Assembly: GCA_030524545.1 (NCBI GenBank)
Contig: JAUNGM010000004.1
Location: forward strand, 90,697 to 154,696
From: Eubacteriales bacterium
GTDB taxonomy: Bacteria; Bacillota; Clostridia; Lachnospirales; Lachnospiraceae
Direction of reading: 5' to 3'
DNA: 64,000 nt
Positions 6,590 to 14,700 of the stretch are shown here, piece by piece (position 1 is the stretch's first letter; every line of letters starts with the position of its first letter). The position numbers and the translations under genes are program-made. Below the pieces are notes generated by a model, which did no database searches, was not told the origin of the DNA, and saw only the letters and a program-made list of their open reading frames with translations.

Positions 6590-6895
6590 CTATTCTTCGT
6601 AAATGTTGATTGTAAAGCGGTAAAAGATGCCGGACTGTGAGGACTTTCTTTCAATGCTCTCGGTCTTGCTGCACCATAAAATACCGCTTGTGTTATACAG
6701 CTGCACCTCGGTTACTTTGATATTTCCGCTCGTCGGATGGTCGATTGTAAAATCAATCGCAACCTTTCCATCACTCTTCACGTAAATATCTGTAATCTTT
6801 GCGTCATAATAAGTGGACCCCACTTTATACTTCGCATAGGCAACTGCACGTTTTACATGGTCTTTGAACCCATTAAGGGCCGCTGTTGTCAGCAT
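6590..6895 (-). CDS. Small beta-rich baseplate/tail protein
   Basis: The 101-aa protein begins MLTTAALNGFKDHVKRAVAY and then becomes beta-rich (YYDAKITDIYVKSDGKVAIDF). It has an AAAGGAGG RBS and lies between the YmfQ-like baseplate protein and the fibre-like protein. Homologues in related prophages are sometimes mislabelled as enzymes; no catalytic motif is visible here. A structural tail role is inferred from position. Confidence 0.6.
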   Translation of the reverse strand: MLTTAALNGFKDHVKRAVAYAKYKVGSTYYDAKITDIYVKSDGKVAIDFTIDHPTSGNIKVTEVQLYNTSGILWCSKTESIERKSSQSGIFYRFTINIYEE

Positions 6896-6913
6896 ATTTC
6901 AGCCTCCTTTCTG

Positions 6914-7792
6914 CTACAATTTCCTGGCACCGCAGATTTTATATACGATACCAGCAGCTTGTCCTTCCACTTTGGCAGATACACCTCTGTTCTCAACTGC
7001 TCCCAAATTGCTTGTTTCAGGCTCATTTCCTGTTATAGGGTAGGTAAATTCCATTCCCTCTCCTAAAATCGATGCCTGAAGCCGTACCGAAGTGATAGAG
7101 CCAATATTTGCTACATCTGGTCGTGTACCAGACAGAACGTATGGAAATTCCTGCCCTCCAGACTCAACCATTGTACGAATATTTGCCTCACTAATTTTCC
7201 CAATGGTACTCTCATGTGGATATCTTCCTGTTTTATTGACCTCCGAGGCCATACGGTAAGGGAATGTCTGTTTTACTGGTTCTGCCCGGATTTTCACTGA
7301 TATGGGCGTCTCGAACACTATCCGGTAGCTTTTTTGCGACTGTTTTACTTCATCCACTAAATTCATGACTTTGCCAAGGTCTACAGAACTACTCCCTGGC
7401 TCAATCTTGATTTCAAAAGTATGTGGAGCAACATTTTCTACAAATTCCACCTCTCGTCCGCACAGTTCCTTAATCAGCATCTCAATTCTGGCCGGGTTCA
7501 TTGGTTTTCTGAAATTCCTCTTGCGGATAATCTGGCTACGCCTCTCTTCAATACTCAATGCTTCGTTTGTGGCAATACCATAGCTTCGTTCCCAATATGG
7601 CAATGTCCATGTAGCAGTTTCCGGAAATGCCTGATTTTTCAGATCGTCTACTGTATTTTGAGCCAGCGATAACGGCGCACTCATAACTTCAAATATCCAC
7701 TTTGCCACATACGCTTTATCGTATATCGGGGAAATCATACTCATCATATCTATGGCGGTCTGCCTGGTTGGGAAATTCTCCAAATCAATCAA
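6914..7792 (-). CDS. Baseplate protein, YmfQ/XkdU (DUF2313) family, with C-terminal repeats
   Basis: The N-terminal ~170 residues match the DUF2313/YmfQ baseplate wedge family (YDKAYVAKWIFEVMSAPL, then ERRSQIIRKRNFRKPMNPA). Residues ~180-285 add three diverged repeats beginning FPYRM, FPYVL and FTYPI, 33-39 aa apart, an extension not usual in XkdU. The start is TTG at 7792 overlapping the TGA of the XkdT-like gene (TTGA), with GGAGG about eight bases upstream. It would complete the baseplate wedge with the J-like protein. Confidence 0.8.
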   Translation of the reverse strand: MIDLENFPTRQTAIDMMSMISPIYDKAYVAKWIFEVMSAPLSLAQNTVDDLKNQAFPETATWTLPYWERSYGIATNEALSIEERRSQIIRKRNFRKPMNPARIEMLIKELCGREVEFVENVAPHTFEIKIEPGSSSVDLGKVMNLVDEVKQSQKSYRIVFETPISVKIRAEPVKQTFPYRMASEVNKTGRYPHESTIGKISEANIRTMVESGGQEFPYVLSGTRPDVANIGSITSVRLQASILGEGMEFTYPITGNEPETSNLGAVENRGVSAKVEGQAAGIVYKICGARKL

Positions 7793-8922
7793 CTAAATCC
7801 CCCCTCCGCAATTATCTTGTCCGTATACGGATATTCGTCCATGTCTATCGGGATATTATCTTTGCCTCCATTAACCAATAAACCTTTGAAATCTTCTACT
7901 CCCGGAGTATTTGTCAAAATGGAATGTACCCAGTTATATTTCACGGCCTCGTCCTTATTGACTGTCTTATAATAATCGCTTAAACCTTTCCGAAATCCCT
8001 CTAACACCATATCCTCTTCAAAGCCACTTTCAAGAGAAAGACTTTCAATGCTATATGAAATGTATATCAGTTGGGGAGCCGCAACCGTAAGAATTGTATT
8101 TGGCGGTGCCAGACGGTCAAGCGGGCTATCTGGACTCATGATATAGTTGTATACTGCTTTCTGCAGTGTTTCATTTGCTGCCTCGCCATTAGCATCCAGC
8201 ACTACAATCTTCACTGTTTCCGGCCCATCCCATTCGGGCACAACAATGGCGGTGCCAATACCTGACACCGCCTCGGCCCATCTTTTATAATCGGCATTGT
8301 TTCCGATGTATGAGTCATCCATATCCTCATTAGCCTCCAGGATACGTTCTCTCAATTCATCGTCAAGCTCTTCTTCTGTACCACCGCTCGCTTTTTGGGG
8401 ATTGGTAATGCTGCTTATTCCCTCAATCGGCACAGAAAGCAATGTGATCGTGTTCGCATTTACATTGGATTCCTTGCCAGCAATCAACGCTTGGACCACC
8501 ACACTTCCCTTTCCGTTTTCATTGAGTACGCAGCTTTCCATCGTTGCAAATTCTATCGCCTCCACGCTATCTGTAGACCGTGTAGAAAACACAGAACCCG
8601 CCTCGATCAGTGTTCCCGGCTCTCCTTCCACCTCAATTGTAGCTGTGGCAAAATTCGGTGCTTTTCTGGAAATCCTTGCCATGTTCGCTAGGTAATCCAG
8701 GAATTCTCCTGAACTCCACTGCGGAAACATCAGCTTAATTGTTTCCGGGATATAAAACTCCAGCAGCTCCGATGCAATAATCGCAGTCGGTCTGGTAAAA
8801 TCCCATGGGAAACCACCTTCTGTCTTATCGATATCGTCCGGAAGTTCTTCCATCATTTTGTTGTGCAAGGTGTCTACATCACAGTCCTGCAGGAAATCCG
8901 GCAAAACAAATTCATCTACCAA
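7789..8922 (-). CDS. Baseplate J-like protein (XkdT family)
   Basis: This is the main baseplate wedge protein of contractile tails. Its N-terminus reads DFLQDCDVDTLHNKMMEELP, followed by TEGGFPWDF and PTAIIASEL. The middle has PIEGISSITNPQKASGGTEE and DDELRERI, and the end has NTPGVEDFKGLLVNGG, all typical of gpJ/XkdT. The frame extends upstream to 8976, but a TTG at 8922 lies eight bases after AAGGAGG and just past the stop of the preceding gene, so it is preferred (377 aa). It overlaps the next gene by 4 nt. Confidence 0.9.
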   Translation of the reverse strand: MVDEFVLPDFLQDCDVDTLHNKMMEELPDDIDKTEGGFPWDFTRPTAIIASELLEFYIPETIKLMFPQWSSGEFLDYLANMARISRKAPNFATATIEVEGEPGTLIEAGSVFSTRSTDSVEAIEFATMESCVLNENGKGSVVVQALIAGKESNVNANTITLLSVPIEGISSITNPQKASGGTEEELDDELRERILEANEDMDDSYIGNNADYKRWAEAVSGIGTAIVVPEWDGPETVKIVVLDANGEAANETLQKAVYNYIMSPDSPLDRLAPPNTILTVAAPQLIYISYSIESLSLESGFEEDMVLEGFRKGLSDYYKTVNKDEAVKYNWVHSILTNTPGVEDFKGLLVNGGKDNIPIDMDEYPYTDKIIAEGGFS

Positions 8923-8939
8923 TTCTCTCACCTCCTTAC

Positions 8940-9380
8940 TTAAAAATTCGTTGACATCGTTTCCTCTTCCTCCCACTGATAGCCTTTCACAGTGAAAGAA
9001 ACATTTGCCACCCCGGAACTGTAATCAAAAACAAATTCACGGACATACTCGGTTGCCGGATGTACCAGCAATGCCTCCGTGATTGTCCGCTCAATTTCAC
9101 ACTCTCTTGAATTTCTGTCCGGAAAATCTTCCATTTCTTCAAATTCTGTACCGATTTCGTCACTATATGCCAGGAATTCCTCCCGTTCTGTAGCAACTAT
9201 TTTCTGGCACCATTGCATAAATGCTTCCCTGCCGTCTGCACGAACCAACTTATTTGCTCCGTCCCTTACGAAATCGCCCTCATCAAAATCAAAATAGACT
9301 GAGGGACGATACCGTTCTTCATATTCCGGATCATCCGGTATTTCCGGCAGGTCAAACACAGGAAATAATTGGTCTGCCAT
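8940..9380 (-). CDS. Baseplate protein, DUF2634 (XkdS family)
   Basis: The 146-aa protein belongs to the DUF2634/gp25-like group that joins the baseplate wedge to the tail tube. Its N-terminus PVFDLPEIPDDPEYEE, the GREAFMQWCQKI segment and the C-terminal beta hairpin VANVSFTVKGYQWEEE fit the family. It has an AGGAGG RBS. Gene order (XkdQ, DUF2577, XkdS, XkdT, XkdU) is preserved from PBSX. Confidence 0.85.
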   Translation of the reverse strand: MADQLFPVFDLPEIPDDPEYEERYRPSVYFDFDEGDFVRDGANKLVRADGREAFMQWCQKIVATEREEFLAYSDEIGTEFEEMEDFPDRNSRECEIERTITEALLVHPATEYVREFVFDYSSGVANVSFTVKGYQWEEEETMSTNF

Positions 9381-9389
9381 TTTTTCCTC

Positions 9390-9755
9390 CTATGATTTTG
9401 TAATTACATCCACCACAACCGCCTCGCTACGCACCCAAACAACAAGCACTCTATCTCCAGCTTTCACTCTTGGAAGTGTTACGCTGTGACTATGGCCTCC
9501 ATCTCCGGAAGTGTGTCCTCCGTGGGAACCTCCAGAAACGCTGATTTTCATTCCAGACACCAGCCTCCCTAAGTGGTACTCTCCTTTCGGAATAGGAATC
9601 GGAAACGTATCTGTAGTGAGGCTGCCGTCATTGTTAATTGTTCCGAAATCTGGTTCAACATCGTTCATATTCCCCTCTGAAATTTCTGCCATTCTTCCGG
9701 ATAAAACTCTCGCCAATTTATTTAGCCCTGGGCTTCCTTCCGCCGTATCAGACAT
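9390..9755 (-). CDS. Baseplate protein, DUF2577 family (XkdR position)
   Basis: The 121-aa protein has a beta-rich core and a His/Gly-rich loop (SGGSHGGHTSGDGGHSHSV) followed by VKAGDRVLVVWV, typical of DUF2577 baseplate proteins. His/Gly-rich loops near tail spikes often bind metal; that function here is inference. It lies 13 bp after the hub gene and 9 bp before the XkdS-like gene. Confidence 0.8.
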   Translation of the reverse strand: MSDTAEGSPGLNKLARVLSGRMAEISEGNMNDVEPDFGTINNDGSLTTDTFPIPIPKGEYHLGRLVSGMKISVSGGSHGGHTSGDGGHSHSVTLPRVKAGDRVLVVWVRSEAVVVDVITKS

Positions 9756-9768
9756 AGATTCTCACCTC

Positions 9769-11025
9769 CTACTCAAATGTTCCTTCGTCAACCCACCCGT
9801 AAACATTACTATTATTGTCCGTATGAACCAGATGCCATGGATGCGCCTTACCGTTTCCAGAACAGTTCGGCCCCAATGTAATCTTCGCTTTTCCTGCCTT
9901 TGCCTTATATCCTTTCACTCCCGGCCAGCTGCTCACATAATGGGTGCCGCCTTTGAAGTACACAATATCGCCAACCTTATAAGTTTTATTTCCACCTCCT
10001 GAATTATTGGTTTGCGAAACAACTCTGGGTTTAAATTTTTCAACCTCCATCGTCATTTGCCCCGTCTTAGCATTGTGTTGTATGCTATTCACCAAATAAA
10101 ATCCATTCAGGGCGCCAACAACCGCATGGATCATATCGCCCTTACGGACGCATGGGATATCCGGCGCAAGCAATTTACTGGTATCTTCAACATCCCCTTC
10201 TTCCTCAATGATTTCCTGTGCCTCTTTCTTTGCATCGCTGAGGCTGTCGCTTTTCGAGTGAGTGATGATGCGCTGGAATACACCATACTGCGTTTTTCCA
10301 TTCACAGTCGCCTCTACTTTCGGCGCTCCATCGGCCTTTTCAGACGAAACAATTTTTACCCTTGTTACAATATTGGCAATGCTGGTCTTGTGGCTTACCT
10401 CTGTCGCATCGTTGCTCTCAAAATGGTAAATCTCGGTATTACTGCCCTTCTCTATAATCTGGATTTTCGTCTCTACGCTTCGAACAATCGCAGCGCACCC
10501 GCCTTTTTTCTTTGCTTCATCCAGAACGCCCCGTATAATATCGCCCAGCTTTTTATTCTTATAAAGAATTTTGGAGTGTTTCACATCCGGTCCAGTATAC
10601 TTTGCAATCGTGATTCCCCAGGATTTGAAGATCGATGTTAGCACGCTCTTGGTTTTCTTCCCTTTGGCAAAATACACATTGTCACTGCTTTTCTGTAAAT
10701 TATACAAATTGTCATATGCTACTACACCAAACACTTCGTCACTCTTGGAAGTTTTTCTCTCGCATTCGATGATGTTTCCCATAGCGCAGATACCTTTTCC
10801 ACTCCCCCAATATCCTTTCACTGCTACAATCGCTCCGATTTTCACAAGATAAGAAAGCCTGCTCCCATTATATTTTGCATTGTACATATCAAAATGTATC
10901 TTCATAGCAAGCTCGTCCTCTCCCTCCTCCCATCCCAGGTTTTCTACGGCCTGGGTGATATTCAGTTGGAGATTCTTTTCCGTAATCACGATCACAGTGT
11001 AGGAAATGTTACTCACATTAATCAT
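9769..11025 (-). CDS. Tail hub protein (XkdQ/YqbQ family) with C-terminal SH3-like domain
   Basis: The 418-aa protein matches the XkdQ/gp27-like baseplate hub family (YGVFQRIITHSKSDSLSDAK, DIPCVRKGDMIHAVVG, GFYLVNSIQHNAKTGQM). After a Gly/Ser/Asn linker at ~345-352, residues ~353-418 form an SH3b-type module (KVGDIVYFKGGTHYVSS ... WHLVHTDNNSNVYGWVDEGTF), probably for cell-wall contact. It lies between the LysM protein and DUF2577. Confidence 0.85.
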   Translation of the reverse strand: MINVSNISYTVIVITEKNLQLNITQAVENLGWEEGEDELAMKIHFDMYNAKYNGSRLSYLVKIGAIVAVKGYWGSGKGICAMGNIIECERKTSKSDEVFGVVAYDNLYNLQKSSDNVYFAKGKKTKSVLTSIFKSWGITIAKYTGPDVKHSKILYKNKKLGDIIRGVLDEAKKKGGCAAIVRSVETKIQIIEKGSNTEIYHFESNDATEVSHKTSIANIVTRVKIVSSEKADGAPKVEATVNGKTQYGVFQRIITHSKSDSLSDAKKEAQEIIEEEGDVEDTSKLLAPDIPCVRKGDMIHAVVGALNGFYLVNSIQHNAKTGQMTMEVEKFKPRVVSQTNNSGGGNKTYKVGDIVYFKGGTHYVSSWPGVKGYKAKAGKAKITLGPNCSGNGKAHPWHLVHTDNNSNVYGWVDEGTFE

Positions 11026-11040
11026 CGGCCATCACCACCT

Positions 11041-11739
11041 TTACTTTTTCGGAATCGTCAATTTTGTGCCTGGATAAATCCAGTGCCCGTTATTGGACGA
11101 TTTCTTTCCATGTTTCTTGGCCTCCGATTCTATTTTGTTTTTATTGAGCTTGTATATTTCCGGATATCTTGCTGCTTTTCCCAATTGCTTTAAGGCAATA
11201 CGGCTTAACGTATCGCAGCTCTTCGCTGTATAGGTTGTAGTCTTGCTTCCGGATGAAGATTTCTTTTGGCTCTTTTTAGAAGCCGTTCGCTTTGTCTTTG
11301 CCGGAGTCTTGATTTTCAGTTCCTTCGTAGTGTAAATCTTAATCTCCGTAGCAATAATGAATTTAATCTCATACTGAAAGTCCCCGGAACCTCCGGTATA
11401 CTTCCCTTTAAAGCTGGAAACATATACGCTGTAGTTTATACACGTTCCTGTTACCAGCAGATTGCAAACAGTCCCATTGTCTCTGTACTGCTCCATTCTT
11501 TTTATCAGAGTGTCTGGTGCGATCCACGCCGCAACCAGTGGATTGTTCTTCCTGGGCTTTCCCGGAAAAATTCCTGACCAGGATATTTCCTTTATGCCTT
11601 TTCCCCTGGGGATTTTTACATCACCCAGGGAAATAATACTGTACGTCATGAATTTTGCATCTGCGCCCAGTGAAATCTTCTCTGGCATCATAGGAAACTG
11701 TGTCCGGGCACCACCGGACGGTGTAATATAAGCATCCAT
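11041..11739 (-). CDS. LysM tail protein (XkdP family)
   Basis: The 232-aa protein has an XkdP-type N-terminal domain (~1-130; PMMPEKISLGADAKFMTY, then ISWSGIFPG), a Lys/Ser-rich linker, and a C-terminal LysM domain (~170-232; YTAKSCDTLSRIALKQLGKA ... WIYPGTKLTIPKK). LysM binds peptidoglycan or helps baseplate assembly. The gene ends 15 bp before the hub gene and starts 3 bp after the tape measure. Confidence 0.9.
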   Translation of the reverse strand: MDAYITPSGGARTQFPMMPEKISLGADAKFMTYSIISLGDVKIPRGKGIKEISWSGIFPGKPRKNNPLVAAWIAPDTLIKRMEQYRDNGTVCNLLVTGTCINYSVYVSSFKGKYTGGSGDFQYEIKFIIATEIKIYTTKELKIKTPAKTKRTASKKSQKKSSSGSKTTTYTAKSCDTLSRIALKQLGKAARYPEIYKLNKNKIESEAKKHGKKSSNNGHWIYPGTKLTIPKK

Positions 11740-11742
11740 ACC

Positions 11743-14700
11743 TTACGCCTCCTGCACTGTCGGCATGTTGTTGAAAATTTTCCCCATGCGCTCTGCGATT
11801 TCATCTCCCAGTTCATCTGCCATCTCACGAATCCGACTCTGGAGCACCTCAAAAATCTTCTCCTCATCCATATTGCCGCCTTCGATTTTGATTACTGGGT
11901 TCATAGTTACATTTACTTCTACATTACTTTCTCCGTTTCCGGATTCATTAGGCATTGCATTGAGCGATATTTCCGTGCCTTCTCCTTCTGAAGCGTCACG
12001 ATTGCTGTCTCCTTTTTCAGAACGTCCCAAAACGCTCCATACTGTATCATCCTTTTCCACCTGACCGAATTGGTATGAATCTTCTGGAATCAGGTTGCTT
12101 CCTGCGCCAACAATACCTCCATTCGCATGTGCAGAAATTTCACCGTCTGCGCCGAGAACTCCTAAGGTCCTGCCGGCCTTTCTCCATAACTCTATACCTC
12201 GCTGCTTTCTACCTGGAACGGTTGGAATCACATACTCCAGACCTTCCTCACCCAACCAGGATAATTCCGGTCCATTCGTACCAACTTCGCCACCAGACGC
12301 ATGACCAGCAATAGATGTCGTAACAGTGGATCCGCTGGACGATGTGGATATGGACGCTGTCGGGTTTGTAATGTGGTACGCTACCGTCACATTTACAGTA
12401 GCACTTGCTGAATATGGAGAATTAAAAGCTGCCTGCAGTTCACTTCCCACCTGACTGTATACCTTTGCAATATTATCGCTCGCTTTGGTAATAGTGACTC
12501 CCGTTGTTCCTTCTGCCGGAAACTCCTGGGAAAACTGGCTGTCAAGATCCGTCTGCGTCGCTTCAACAGCCGAGGAACTATCCACGCTTGCCGCATCCAC
12601 TGTGACATCGGCAGACATCGTAGCTGAAGCGGTTCCTTCTGCAGAATCCAGCGCTTCTTGTGCGGACCCTTCCACGTTGGAAGTGTCTACTGACTCTGCC
12701 TCTACAGTCACATTGGCCGTTGCATCTACTTCCGCCGGTTCAACAGCGGACGCTTCTGCTACTGTCTGATCTACCGCAGCGTTGAGTTCGGACGAATCGA
12801 CCTCTATCTGGTCTACTGGAATCCGGATTTTCATGCCAACATCGACTTCTCCCGGTTCTATTCCGTTGTAAGACGCCAGTTCGTCAACGGTCATTCCAAC
12901 TGCGGATGCAACCTTTTCTAACGCATCCCCTTCATTGACCGTAACTTCTCCCAGCGTAACTTCAATATCAGAGCCACTTACCTCCGTCACATTTCCTTCA
13001 GACTCCAGACTGCTTATTGCTGTCTGCACAGCATCGCTCAAAGCCGCTTGTGTCTCAGACGAATCAACATCAATAGAGCCTTTCGGTATTTTAATTGTCA
13101 TATCCGGATAAATCGTATATGGTTCCTCAATCCCGTTGTATGCAGCGATTTCTTTCCAATCCATTCCAACAGCCTCGCCGATCTGCGACAGGCAATCGCC
13201 TTTGTCAACCGTCACTTCGATTTCTGCATCCGTTTCCGCTGTAATGGTTCCGATGTTACCCTCATCCAGATTGGCCTGAATTTTCTGCAGCCATTCGTCC
13301 TTATTCACATCGACATCTCCATTAACCTCCGCCTTAAGCCCTTCCAGCTCAACCGGTTCGTCAGTTATCTCTGCCGTAGCACGTTTCCAGGCATTGTTAA
13401 ATTCTTCCGGCAGCTGTCCATTATCAACCATTTCGTTGACTGCACTTTTCAGGGCTTCATCTCCAGACTGTGCAATGGAATTTGCGTATACCTGCCATGC
13501 GGCATCCGTATCTCCTGAAGCTGCGCCAATCTGCATAGCTTCATTAAAGCTATCCATGACCTGTCTCGGAATCGCCTGGCCCATATTCACATATTCATCT
13601 AGCATTTCTGTCATGGCCGTTGCATCAGGCTTCATGGTTGCCCACAGATCATCCAAATTGTTCTGCGTTGCACTCTGCGTCCAATCCCAGCCGCCCCCTT
13701 GCTGTGTAAAATTATTTCCCATGCTCATGCTTTGTATCATGCTACCAATATCCCCATTCTGGACATAATTGGATAGATATGAAAGCTGCGCTTCCATATT
13801 GCTCTGAGTTTTGGCAAAATTGCTTTGCAGCGCTTCTCCATACGTGTCATTCAATGTATTAGTTTCAAAGGAAAGACTTGTCATTAAGTCATTCGCCTGC
13901 TGATTCCTGATCGCTTCTGACGCAATTTCTTTGTAATGCTGGTTCGTTTCGCTTGTGAGCCGTCCGGCAGCTTCCATAGCGTTCAGCGTCGCATAAAATT
14001 CCTTTGCCGATGCTTCTACTGTTTCAGAAGCAGCTTGCCGTTGTTCAGACAAAGATTTCACAACATCCTCAAAAGCTCCAGCCTCCAAGTCTTTTCCACT
14101 AAGATTTCCGTATTCGCTGGTGATCCAGTCCATCTGAGCTTCTTCTTCTGCCTGTTTCCACCGGCTTGTGATGCTGTTCATCTTATCCTGCAACGCCGCT
14201 ACCGCCTGAGCTTCATCCACGCTGATGATTCCGTCCTCCAACGCCGTTTCTACAGCTGTTTGAAGATCTTCCGACAACCCGGACAGTTCCAGGTGATCTG
14301 CTCTTGCCCATTCTTCAATCGAGTCCGCAAGGCTTACTCCCTCTTCAGTGCCGCCGAGGAATGTCTGCACCTGAATATGCGCTGCATAGGTTCGCTCTTC
14401 CAGTTCAGATATTTTTGACTCAACAAATGTCTCTATATTTTCCGTATAAGTCTGTCTTTCCTCAGCTGTAAGTTCTATTCCTACACTGCTTTTCCAAGTA
14501 AGCGTCTTATTCTCATCTAACGCTGCCTGCGCTTCTGCGGCAAAATCATCAGCCTTTGTGATTGCTCCCATAGCCAGATCAACATTAACTAAATACTTGG
14601 CATTGAGAATTCCGGATGCCACAGCCTCCACTTCCCTTGCTGATAACGCAATATCCCCGAAATGCTCTGTAAGGTCAAGTTTTTTCTGCTCCTGCGTATA

